DNA of 12,336 nt from Candidatus Nitrosopumilus sp. (GTDB lineage Archaea; Thermoproteota; Nitrososphaeria; Nitrososphaerales; Nitrosopumilaceae): contig JAOUAY010000027.1 in NCBI GenBank assembly GCA_029860565.1, positions 1-12,336 on the forward strand, written 5' to 3'. The position numbers were made by a program, and so were the translations under genes. Under the pieces are notes generated by a model, which was given only the letters and a program-made list of their open reading frames with translations, made no database searches and had not been told where the DNA came from. Of this stretch, positions 1 through 6,459 are shown piece by piece. Position 1 is the first letter of the stretch. The number at the start of each line of letters is the position of its first letter.

Positions 1-1
1 T

Positions 2-1192
2 TCAGCTTGGGGAACAAAAGGAACTGGTGAAGGACAATTCCTTTATCCAAATGGAATTGCTATTAACAATGGAATTTTATATGTAGTTGATACTGGAAAT
101 CAAAGAATTCAAATATTTTCAACTGATGGTGAGTTTCTCTCATCATTTGGTTCTAGTGGGTTAGGTCAGGGTAAATTCCTTAATGTTGTTGGAATTGATA
201 TTGATGTTGATGGGAATGTCTATGTCACTGATAAAGGAAATAATAAAATTGAAAAATTTAATGCTGATGGAGAGTTAATCCAATCATTTCCGTTTTATTT
301 TCCAAGCTATGTTTTTTCTCCTGAGGCGATAACTATTGATGATTCAGGTGACATATTTGTTGTGAATTCTGCCACGGGTAGAATTTTACACTTATCTCAA
401 GATTCTGATTTGCGATTAAATCAAATTGATCAAGCTGGTCCATATGCTGATTTCTTTGAAAATATAACTGATTTAGAAATTGGAATTAATGGCGAACTGT
501 TAGTTGTAGATTCACCTTCTCATACAATACAATTGTTTGAAACCCCGTTTTATGAAGAACCTGAAATTTCATATTTTGTTGCACCCGAAGTTATGAGGCC
601 TTTACCACGAGATCAAACAAAACCTGTAATTATTGCTCCACCTTCACTGGTAGTTGAGGCTGAAGATATTCTAACTACTGTGTCTATTGGAGAAGCCACT
701 GCTACTGATGATAGCGGAATCAAAGTAATTGTTAATAATTCTCCTGAGGCTTTTTTTATAGGCATAAACAATGTTGTTTGGATCGCATTTGATAACTCTG
801 GACATAGTTCTAATGCCTCTCAAAGAATTACTGTAAATGCATGTGGACACAATTATTCTAATTATAACATGATCCGGGGAACTATTGGAAATGATGTAAT
901 TCAAGGAACTGATGGCGATGATCTTATCTTTGGATTAGCCGGAAATGATCTTATTTCTGGCGGTAATGGAAATGATTGCATTTTTGGCGGTTATGGCGAT
1001 GATATTATTTCTGGCAATGATGGAAATGATACAATTAAAGGCAATTCTGGAAATGATATTTTAAGAGGTCAATCTGGAACTGATGTAATTTATTCAAATT
1101 CTGGTTCTGATGTAATAGATGGAGGTACAAATTTTGATAGATGTTATCCATCAGACTCTCACAGTGATTTGTTATTAAATTGTGAAGAATAA
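2..1192 (+). CDS. Extracellular NHL-repeat protein with HYR-like domain and RTX calcium-binding repeats (5' partial)
   Basis: The frame is open from base 2, so the true start and any signal peptide lie upstream; the GTG at 362 is internal. The visible 396 residues begin with about four NHL-type beta-propeller blades (residues 1-185), recognisable by recurring G-I-A-I...G-x-L/I-Y-V-x-D-x-x-N-x-R/K-I-x-x-F patterns. A HYR-like immunoglobulin-fold domain follows (about 204-278: TKPVI..PP..VVEA, ATATDDSG, W.A.DNSG). Next come nine RTX nonapeptides of the G-G-x-G-x-D-x-I-x type (from residue 293), then a C-terminal cap containing DRC and LNCE. RTX repeats bind calcium in a parallel beta-roll and HYR domains mediate adhesion or interaction; both imply a secreted or surface protein. 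I infer a cell-surface or matrix role. No enzymatic domain is visible. The family architecture is clear; the exact role is unknown. Confidence 0.85.
   Translation, partial: SAWGTKGTGEGQFLYPNGIAINNGILYVVDTGNQRIQIFSTDGEFLSSFGSSGLGQGKFLNVVGIDIDVDGNVYVTDKGNNKIEKFNADGELIQSFPFYFPSYVFSPEAITIDDSGDIFVVNSATGRILHLSQDSDLRLNQIDQAGPYADFFENITDLEIGINGELLVVDSPSHTIQLFETPFYEEPEISYFVAPEVMRPLPRDQTKPVIIAPPSLVVEAEDILTTVSIGEATATDDSGIKVIVNNSPEAFFIGINNVVWIAFDNSGHSSNASQRITVNACGHNYSNYNMIRGTIGNDVIQGTDGDDLIFGLAGNDLISGGNGNDCIFGGYGDDIISGNDGNDTIKGNSGNDILRGQSGTDVIYSNSGSDVIDGGTNFDRCYPSDSHSDLLLNCEE
878..1120 (+). repeat. Nine tandem 27-bp units encoding RTX nonapeptides
   Basis: Nine back-to-back 27-nt coding units each give a nonapeptide such as GTDGDDLIF, GLAGNDLIS or GGYGDDIIS. 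The glycine at position 4 is kept in all nine and the aspartate at position 6 is kept in all nine. The last units (GQSGTDVIY, SNSGSDVID) are more diverged and a tenth (GGTNFDRC) is degenerate. This is the calcium-binding beta-roll signature of hemolysin-type proteins. Confidence 0.9.
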
Positions 1193-1199
1193 TTTTTTT
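1193..1199 (+). terminator. T7 tract immediately after the RTX gene
   Basis: An uninterrupted run of seven T directly follows the TAA stop. Archaeal RNA polymerase terminates at such tracts without a hairpin. The run also separates the gene from the regulatory region of the next gene. Confidence 0.55.
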
Positions 1200-1200
1200 C

Positions 1201-1243
1201 CTATATAGAACTATTAGAACTATCTAGAAGTATGTTACATAAC
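1201..1243 (+). promoter_or_regulatory. Candidate operator/promoter region: CTATATAG box and three tandem TAGAAC/GTAT repeats
   Basis: CTATATAG (1201-1208) is a TATA-like palindrome. It overlaps TAGAACTAT (1206-1214), which is repeated exactly at 1215-1223 and with one change (TAGAAGTAT) at 1225-1233, giving a 9-10 bp period close to one helical turn. A short inverted repeat GTTA-CA-TAAC follows at 1234-1243. A second TATA-like stretch (CTAAATAAT, 1243-1251) lies 20-25 bp ahead of the GTG at 1269. The tandem repeat looks like a protein-binding array; the regulator is unknown. Confidence 0.4.
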
Positions 1244-1268
1244 TAAATAATCATGACACATGTTATAG

Positions 1269-2903
1269 GTGAAAAATTCTTTTTGGTATTCAATGACTTA
1301 CAAAAACATAAAAAACATTGCAATTTTTAGCATTGTTGCATTATTTGCTCTAGTTTCTTTTGAACTTTCAAATGCGTTTGCTGAAGAAAGTGAAGGATAC
1401 AAAATTGTAGATGGTGTTACTCCGGTACTTACATTTACATTCAGAGATGGAGTTGAAACACATACATTCCCTATCTTTGAAATGGGTGAAAATTTTGCAG
1501 ATAATTCTGGAACATCCTTTTCAGTGGAAGGAACTGTGACTTCTTCCCCATTATTACATCACGCAATGGATGAGGCATACAAGTATAGGTTATCCAATTC
1601 TGCCTTTGATTACCATTTCAAATACTTTGATGTTGATGTAGATTTTGTAAAAAATGACAAATCAATAATCGTTTTGGATTACAACAATTGCAGAATTAAT
1701 AATTATCAAGTGGAAACCATTGATTCAAATGACTATGAAAGTTATTTCAAAGAAGTTGGATTTGCTATTGTAGATAAGATTGGTTTTGTATGTAGTGGGG
1801 TAAATTCTGACAATGATGTAAAAATAACTTTAAACGATTCCTTTACCGATTATGGTGAATCTGGATTTAAATTTGCTAACGATATGAAAACTTCAGTAAC
1901 CCTCATGTTTGAAAATGGGGCAGAAAAAATTGAATTCCCTGTCTTTAATCTAGTTTCAGGTTATGGGGATTCTAATGAAAATGTTGTTGCAGAATTTCAA
2001 GTAGAAGGAATTTTAGATTACTATCCGTTACTGTTTAATGCAATTGATAAATCAAGACAAGTATCTGGATTGACTGTTTCTTCTAATGTTGATTTTGATG
2101 CATTAGTAGAGTTTTCCAATGGCAAATCAGTACTAAGAGGGTTTAATTTCACAGATTGTCGTATATCTGATGCTCGAATAATTACTCAGACCGATAAGGA
2201 AGAGGGATTTACTGGAAAAAGTGGATTCGTCTTAGTTCTTCAATCAACTTTTACTTGTTCTGGAATTAATCCAATAAACATGTATTATGATGAACTTCGA
2301 GGTGATGTACCTATCTGGAAAACTACTCATATCTCAAATGATTATGTGGAACCAATTCAGAATACTGACAAGGGTCTAAGTGCTATTAGCACTTTTACTT
2401 TTGCTGATGGTACTGAAACCATAGAGTTTTCTATGTTTAAACAGAGTAATGTACTAACTGTTACAGAAGATACTGGTAGTGATACAATTACTGGCAAGGC
2501 AACAATTCCTACAATAGAATTGAGAGGAATAGTTGGAGATTATCCAATGTTATACAATAATGTGGATGATACTTTAAAAATTCAAGGTGTTGCTGGAGCA
2601 AATTCAGAAGTTCTAGTTGACATTGATGTTGACTTGGTTTCAGGTGAAAAAGTAATTCGTGGTTTTAACTTTGTAAATTGCAGAGCAATTGATTACACTA
2701 TTTCCACTGATACAAATTCTGAAGAGAGCTATGTCAAAAATAAATTTGCACTAGAAAATATCTTTGACTTTGAATGCCAAGGATATCATCCAAACAATCC
2801 AATGTATGATGTAATGTTTGATGTAGAAAAAGCAGATACTCCAAGTACTTTTGATCTGAGAAACACAGATCAATGGGGTCCAAATTTCACAGTTCGTGAA
2901 TAA
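1269..2903 (+). CDS. Secreted protein with three divergent copies of a two-cysteine domain, unknown function
   Basis: I do not recognise the family. Residues 17-38 form a hydrophobic signal peptide ending in AFA, with likely cleavage before EES. The ATG at 1293 (residue 9) is an alternative start that still leaves a complete signal. The mature part contains three repeats (about 50-178, 206-337, 370-511). Each opens with a strand like TFTFRDGVETHTFP or TFTFADGTETIEF, then a Y-P-L/M-L motif (F..G.V.DYPLL) and an N/D-C-R motif, and ends with C-S/Q-G-x-x-P/x-N. The six cysteines (141/175, 297/330, 471/503) are the only ones in the protein and sit as one pair per repeat, 32-34 residues apart, suggesting one disulfide per domain. 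There is no C-terminal membrane anchor, so it is probably released or bound to the S-layer. The protein is acidic and rich in Asp and Asn. Confidence 0.8.
   Translation: MKNSFWYSMTYKNIKNIAIFSIVALFALVSFELSNAFAEESEGYKIVDGVTPVLTFTFRDGVETHTFPIFEMGENFADNSGTSFSVEGTVTSSPLLHHAMDEAYKYRLSNSAFDYHFKYFDVDVDFVKNDKSIIVLDYNNCRINNYQVETIDSNDYESYFKEVGFAIVDKIGFVCSGVNSDNDVKITLNDSFTDYGESGFKFANDMKTSVTLMFENGAEKIEFPVFNLVSGYGDSNENVVAEFQVEGILDYYPLLFNAIDKSRQVSGLTVSSNVDFDALVEFSNGKSVLRGFNFTDCRISDARIITQTDKEEGFTGKSGFVLVLQSTFTCSGINPINMYYDELRGDVPIWKTTHISNDYVEPIQNTDKGLSAISTFTFADGTETIEFSMFKQSNVLTVTEDTGSDTITGKATIPTIELRGIVGDYPMLYNNVDDTLKIQGVAGANSEVLVDIDVDLVSGEKVIRGFNFVNCRAIDYTISTDTNSEESYVKNKFALENIFDFECQGYHPNNPMYDVMFDVEKADTPSTFDLRNTDQWGPNFTVRE
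1416..2801 (+). repeat. Three tandem protein-level domain repeats in the secreted protein
   Basis: Units at about 1416-1802, 1884-2279 and 2376-2801 encode homologous domains of 129-142 residues. The shared landmarks are DG.ET..F..F near the start, YPLL/YPML in the middle, RGFNF.(N/D)CR (units 2 and 3; YNNCR in unit 1), and a final cysteine-glycine turn. Similarity is clear in protein but weak in DNA, so this is an old duplication. Confidence 0.75.
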
Positions 2904-2904
2904 T

Positions 2905-2937
2905 CCTTTTTTTCCTTTTCTTTTTTTATATTTTTAT
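2905..2937 (+). terminator. T-rich terminator after the three-repeat secreted protein
   Basis: Three successive T runs (7, 4 and 7) plus a T5 lie within 33 bp of the TAA stop, with no strong hairpin. This is the archaeal intrinsic terminator form. Confidence 0.65.
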
Positions 2938-2975
2938 ATCTGCAATATTTTTCAAAATGCGATCAGATCACAATT

Positions 2976-3015
2976 TGTAACATTACATGTTTCTATATAG
3001 AACAATAGATCTTAT
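2976..3015 (+). promoter_or_regulatory. Palindrome-rich candidate operator upstream of DUF47-pit
   Basis: TGTAA-CA-TTACA (2976-2987) is a perfect inverted repeat. It is followed by the perfect 12-bp palindrome TTCTATATAGAA (2991-3002). The latter runs into TAGAACAAT and TAGATCTTAT (2998-3015), which resemble the tandem TAGAACTAT repeats ahead of the secreted-protein gene at 1201. The 11-mer CTATATAGAAC is identical at both places. It lies just upstream of the likely core promoter, where a phosphate-responsive regulator could bind; that function is inference. Confidence 0.4.
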
Positions 3016-3026
3016 GTTCATTAGCC

Positions 3027-3033
3027 CTATATC
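3027..3033 (+). promoter_or_regulatory. TATA box of the DUF47-pit operon
   Basis: CTATATC is centred about 25 bp before the ATG at 3055. That places the transcription start at or next to the start codon, as in leaderless archaeal transcripts. No ribosome-binding site is visible ahead of the ATG, which agrees. Confidence 0.5.
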
Positions 3034-3054
3034 TAAAATTATATTCATTGAATT

Positions 3055-3684
3055 ATGGGACAATGGCTGTCTTGGATAAAATCCAATGAAAAAGAACTTT
3101 TAACAATTCTTGATAATTTAGCAAAAAAAGCAGTTGAAACCTCTGAAGCAGTAGTGGTTTTATTCTCTGATTTAAGTAATGTTGAGCAGAACAAAAAGAT
3201 TCATCAGCTTGAAACTGAAGCAGATGTTTTGACGCGTGATATTTTTTCTGAACTAAACAAGACTTTCATCACTCCTTTAGATCGTGAGGATATGCAAAGA
3301 ATTGCATCAAAAATTGATGATGTGATTGATTTCATGGATGGTATTGCTGCAAGAGTTTACAGCTACAAAATCACTACTACTCCTCCATATTGTGTAGAAA
3401 TGGCAAATGAACTAGTTAAGGCCACAAAAGAAGTAGAATATATGATTTCAAAATTACAGCGAATCAAAAATTCAAAAGATATGATCCAACATTGTAGAAA
3501 TACTGGTGATATCGAACACGTCGTTGATGATTTGTATAGAGAAGCCATCAAAGAACTATTTGAATCAGATGATGCAATTAAAATCATCAAACTAAAGGAT
3601 ATCTATGAAACGATGGAGACTGCATCTGACAGATGTGTTGATGTTGCAGATGTCATTGAAGATATTGTTCTAAAATACACCTGA
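3055..3684 (+). CDS. PhoU-like DUF47 protein, accessory to Pit phosphate transport
   Basis: This 209-residue all-helical cytoplasmic protein belongs to the DUF47/PhoU-divergent family (TIGR00153 type), usually encoded next to pit permeases. Visible family features are a helical N-terminus, LETEAD (residues 52-57), the motif FITPLDREDM (71-80), DDVIDFMDG (88-96), and a C-terminal helix ETASDRCVDVADVIEDIVLK (188-207). The repeated E/D-x-x-x-D patterns match the metal-binding helices of PhoU proteins. Length is normal and the protein looks complete. The pit gene starts 9 bp downstream, so the two are co-transcribed. By analogy with bacterial DUF47-Pit pairs it probably modulates Pit activity; the mechanism is not established. 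The ATG with a TATA box 25 bp upstream supports this start. Confidence 0.9.
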   Translation: MGQWLSWIKSNEKELLTILDNLAKKAVETSEAVVVLFSDLSNVEQNKKIHQLETEADVLTRDIFSELNKTFITPLDREDMQRIASKIDDVIDFMDGIAARVYSYKITTTPPYCVEMANELVKATKEVEYMISKLQRIKNSKDMIQHCRNTGDIEHVVDDLYREAIKELFESDDAIKIIKLKDIYETMETASDRCVDVADVIEDIVLKYT

Positions 3685-3693
3685 GATGATTAA

Positions 3694-4680
3694 ATGATTG
3701 AGATAGCAATAGGTGCAATCATTGTTGCATTAATCTTTGATTTTGTAAATGGGTTTAATGATTCTGCAAATTCTGTTGCTACTGTAATTGGAACCCGTGT
3801 TTTAAAACCAATTCATGCTGTTGGTTTGTCTGCAGCAATGAATTTCATTGGACCCTTCATTTTTGGTGTTGCAGTTGCAACAACTATTGCAAAAGGGATT
3901 GTTAGTCCTGATGACATCACAGTTTACATGATTATAGGTGGATTGGCAGGTGCTATTGGTTGGAGCACTCTTTGTACTTATTTTGGATTACCAATTTCAA
4001 ATAGTCATTCATTAGTTGGAGGAATAATGGGTGCAGGTATTGCCGGATTAGGTTTTGAAAAATTAGTTTATGGTGGTCTAACCAAAGTCTTTGCAGGCAT
4101 TGTCATTGCTCCAATTGGTGGAATAATCATTGGTATTCTAGTTACTACATTAATTATTACAATATTTGCAAGTCATAGACCTGGACCTGTAAACAAAACT
4201 TTTGGTAAATTACAAATAATTTCTTCAGCTTGGTTTGCTTTAACTCATGGAGCTAATGATGGGCAAAAAACAATGGGTATTATCGTTCTAATTCTATTTT
4301 CAGCAGGACTGATTCCTGATCTAGAAATGCCATTATGGGTAATTCTTGCTGCAGCAACTGCCATGGGATTGGGTACTTTTTTTGGAGGTTACAAAGTAAT
4401 CAAAACACTTGGTGTCAAAATTACAAGACTCAAACCGTATCAAGGCTTTGCAGCAGAAACTAGTGGTGGATTGATGCTTGCAGTATTTGCAGTATTTGGT
4501 ATTCCTGCAAGCACAACTCATGCAATTACTGGAACCATCATGGGTGCAGGTGCAGCCCGTAGGAAACGTGCTGTAAGATGGAAGGTTAGTAGACAGATTG
4601 TATTTTCATGGATTATTACAATTCCTGGCAGTGCTGCAATGGGAATTGGATTTACTTATCTAATTCATCTATTTGTTTGA
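3694..4680 (+). CDS. pit: PiT-family inorganic phosphate permease
   Basis: This 328-residue integral membrane protein transports inorganic phosphate driven by H+ or Na+. The two PiT signature segments are present: DFVNGFNDSANSVAT (residues 16-30) in the N-terminal half and ALTHGANDGQKTMG (182-195) in the C-terminal half. A second inverted-repeat pair is also visible: PISNSHSLVGGIMGAG (100-115) and PASTTHAITGTIMGAG (271-286), as expected from the internal duplication of the family. About ten hydrophobic segments are seen. The gene follows the DUF47 gene by 9 bp. GAGATGAT just before the ATG resembles the archaeal Shine-Dalgarno GAGGTGAT with one mismatch. PiT carriers do not distinguish phosphate from arsenate well, which is relevant to the ars-like cluster about 1.7 kb downstream. 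The counter-ion cannot be read from the sequence. Confidence 0.95.
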   Translation: MIEIAIGAIIVALIFDFVNGFNDSANSVATVIGTRVLKPIHAVGLSAAMNFIGPFIFGVAVATTIAKGIVSPDDITVYMIIGGLAGAIGWSTLCTYFGLPISNSHSLVGGIMGAGIAGLGFEKLVYGGLTKVFAGIVIAPIGGIIIGILVTTLIITIFASHRPGPVNKTFGKLQIISSAWFALTHGANDGQKTMGIIVLILFSAGLIPDLEMPLWVILAAATAMGLGTFFGGYKVIKTLGVKITRLKPYQGFAAETSGGLMLAVFAVFGIPASTTHAITGTIMGAGAARRKRAVRWKVSRQIVFSWIITIPGSAAMGIGFTYLIHLFV

Positions 4681-4697
4681 TTTTGAATAATACCTTG

Positions 4698-4722
4698 GTT
4701 TTTATTTCAGCAAAATTTTTTT
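4698..4722 (+). promoter_or_regulatory. Candidate core promoter of sbtA and T7 tract in the pit-sbtA gap
   Basis: The 52-bp gap holds TTTTTATTT (4698-4707), a TATA-like stretch centred about 30 bp before the sbtA ATG. A T7 run (4716-4722) could end pit transcripts. GAAATGAT directly before the sbtA ATG weakly resembles a Shine-Dalgarno. The evidence is compositional only in AT-rich DNA. Confidence 0.3.
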
Positions 4723-4732
4723 GAAATGATAA

Positions 4733-5818
4733 ATGGATATATTACAATTAATTCAGTCGAATTTACTTACTCCGATAATCCTATTCTTTCTGTTTGGAAT
4801 AATTGCAGCTAGAATAAAATCTGATTTAAAAATTCCTGAAGCTATTTCTGAATTTTTGCCAATCTATCTTCTTGCAGCGATTGGACTTCATGGTGGAATA
4901 GAAATGCGAAACACAGGATTTGAAAACATGTTGATTCCAATGTTGGTTGCAATTGGACTATCTTTATTGTTTACATTAAATCATTATCAAATCTTACGAA
5001 GATTGGGCAAGTTCAATATTTTTGATTCATATGCTTTAGCATCTACATATGGTGCAGTTGGAGCAGTAACATTTTCAGTCGGATTGTCATTTCTCAAAAC
5101 CCAAGGTGTGACATCCGAAGGATATCTTGCGGCTGTTTTAGCTATTTTAGAGCCAGTTGCATTTATTCTGGCAATATTTCTAACAAACATGGCAGTATCA
5201 AAACAAATTCGTCAGAAAAAAAAATCATTCACTAAAGATGATACCTCTGAAATTGATGTTGGACTGCAAGAAACTAAAACAAAACTCTCTCAAGTATTAC
5301 ATGAATCAATTACTGGTAAAGCAATTGTCATTCTTTTAGGAAGTATAATCATAGGTTATATCATAGGAGAAGAAGGATTTAGTTCTATTAAAATTGTTTT
5401 TGATGAAATGTTCACTGGTGCAATTGTTATTTTTATGATTGAGATGGGGATAATTGCTGGTCAAAGATTAGATGATATCAAAAAAGTTGGAATTTTCCTT
5501 ATTGCATTTGCCATAATTATGCCAACATTCAATGGAATTGTGGGAGTTCTAGTCGCTACAGGCATGGGTTTGAGCCTAGGTGGTGCTGTAATGTTTGGTT
5601 TACTTTTGGCTAGTGCTTCATTTATCGCAGCTCCTGCAGTATTGCGTCATGCAATTCCACAGGCAAAACCTAGTCTTTACATCACATCTGCTTTAGGGAT
5701 TACTTTCCCATACAATATCATAGTCTTACTTCCAATAATGTTTTCAATCTCTACTCTTGTACATAACGGAGATGGATCGATAGACTTATTCAATTATATC
5801 ATAAAAGATTGGATATGA
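4733..5818 (+). CDS. sbtA: SbtA-type sodium-dependent bicarbonate transporter
   Basis: This 361-residue membrane protein matches the SbtA family (PF05982), which imports bicarbonate with sodium and is best known from cyanobacteria. Two hydrophobic halves of about five helices each flank a charged cytoplasmic linker (about 155-190), as in the family fold. The diagnostic C-terminal region is well kept: ASASFIAAPAVLRHAIPQA (293-311), then PSLYITSALGITFPYN (313-328). The N-terminal half has IPEAISEFLPIYLLAAIGLH (34-53) and STYGAVGAVTF (104-114). The stop overlaps the PII-like gene by 4 bp (ATGA), forming the SbtA-SbtB pair. In an archaeon that fixes carbon through the 3-hydroxypropionate/4-hydroxybutyrate cycle, which consumes bicarbonate, a bicarbonate importer is sensible. 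Substrate is inferred from family and partner; other anions are possible. Confidence 0.9.
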   Translation: MDILQLIQSNLLTPIILFFLFGIIAARIKSDLKIPEAISEFLPIYLLAAIGLHGGIEMRNTGFENMLIPMLVAIGLSLLFTLNHYQILRRLGKFNIFDSYALASTYGAVGAVTFSVGLSFLKTQGVTSEGYLAAVLAILEPVAFILAIFLTNMAVSKQIRQKKKSFTKDDTSEIDVGLQETKTKLSQVLHESITGKAIVILLGSIIIGYIIGEEGFSSIKIVFDEMFTGAIVIFMIEMGIIAGQRLDDIKKVGIFLIAFAIIMPTFNGIVGVLVATGMGLSLGGAVMFGLLLASASFIAAPAVLRHAIPQAKPSLYITSALGITFPYNIIVLLPIMFSISTLVHNGDGSIDLFNYIIKDWI

Positions 5819-6117
5819 AACTTTACAACGTAAAATTACTTACAATTACTTGTGAGATTCTTGCACAGAAAAATATTATTGAAATTCTAAGCAAACATGA
5901 GATTACTGGATATACAACTTATGAGGTGGATGGAAATGGTGCGCGTGGAATTCGCGGACAAGGATTAAAAACTGAAAAAAATGTTAAAGTTGAAGTAATT
6001 TTACGTGAAGAAAAATTACCTGATGTTATAGAGGAAATATCTAGAACATTATTTGCAAACTTTGCAATCATTCTATATGTTAGTGATGTGGGCATATTAC
6101 GAACTGAAAAATTTTAA
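5815..6117 (+). CDS. sbtB: PII-like regulator of SbtA (SbtB-like)
   Basis: A small PII-fold protein of 100 residues from the ATG at 5815; a TTG at 5809 could add two residues. The ATG forms an ATGA overlap with the sbtA stop, which I prefer. Features typical of SbtB-like PII proteins are the first strand KLLTITCE (7-14), the flexible T-loop region GYTTYEVDGNGARGIRGQG (32-50), then KNVKVEVI (55-62) and a final strand ending LRTEKF. Such proteins form trimers that bind adenine nucleotides and dock on SbtA to inhibit transport. The C-terminal CGPxGC redox extension seen in many cyanobacterial SbtB proteins is absent, so any redox control of that type is missing. Which nucleotide it binds cannot be read here. 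The stop overlaps the convergent arsR stop by 3 bp. Confidence 0.85.
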   Translation: MKLYNVKLLTITCEILAQKNIIEILSKHEITGYTTYEVDGNGARGIRGQGLKTEKNVKVEVILREEKLPDVIEEISRTLFANFAIILYVSDVGILRTEKF

Positions 6118-6413
6118 CAGCAATTATCACCTGAACACAAAACTGAGATTTTCTTACTAGTTTTTACTACATTTGCTATTAATTCTGATAATTGATTATT
6201 TGAGACTGCATACATTGCTTTTTTACCCTCATCTCGCGATTTTACGATTCCACATTTTTTTAATGTCTTAAGATGATGTGATACTAGCGGTTGATCCTTT
6301 TCTAATTTTTCTACAAAATCATTTACACATAGCTCTTTGTTTTTTTGTAATAATTCTAAAATTTCAAATCTTGTCTCATCACAAATGCATTTTAAGAGAC
6401 CAACTCCATTCAT
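6114..6413 (-). CDS. arsR: ArsR/SmtB-family metalloregulator, cysteine-rich
   Basis: This is a 99-residue winged-helix repressor. The recognition region is QPLVSHHLKTLKKCGIV (41-57), followed by the wing R-D-E-G-K-K-A-M-Y (60-68). Seven cysteines in 99 residues are notable: C9 and C11 (CIC), C29 in ELCVNDF (the position of the first Cys of the arsenic site ELCVCDLC of E. coli ArsR), C54, and C93, C98, C99 in the tail CSGDNCC. The E. coli-type pair is not complete, so a metal or arsenite site would need other cysteines, probably the N- and C-terminal clusters. It is divergent from the arsC-like gene with a 46-bp gap and converges on sbtB with 3 bp overlap. It probably represses itself and the arsC-aqp pair, released by As(III) or another thiophilic ion. 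The effector is inference. Confidence 0.85.
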   Translation of the reverse strand: MNGVGLLKCICDETRFEILELLQKNKELCVNDFVEKLEKDQPLVSHHLKTLKKCGIVKSRDEGKKAMYAVSNNQLSELIANVVKTSKKISVLCSGDNCC

Positions 6414-6441
6414 ATCAATCTAAATTTATATAAACTGATAT
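6412..6441. promoter_or_regulatory. Shared divergent promoter/operator between arsR and arsC-like gene
   Basis: The gap contains the perfect palindrome TTTATATAAA (6425-6434), which can act as a TATA box. It is centred 30 bp before the arsC-like ATG at 6460, so that transcript would be nearly leaderless. For arsR the better-placed TATA candidate on the minus strand is ATAAATAT (6438-6445), about 28 bp before its ATG. The half-sites ATATCA (6412-6417) and TGATAT (6436-6441) form an inverted repeat flanking the TATA palindrome and are a plausible ArsR operator. Confidence 0.45.
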
Positions 6442-6459
6442 TTATGTGATGATAAAGAA

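Noticed and set aside
362..370. GTG at 362 as the start of the RTX gene
   Set aside because: The same frame is open back to base 2 and encodes NHL repeats that continue across this point.
878..1120. Regular 27-bp repeat array considered as CRISPR or satellite
   Set aside because: The period is in frame, has no spacers and encodes RTX nonapeptides, so it is a protein repeat.
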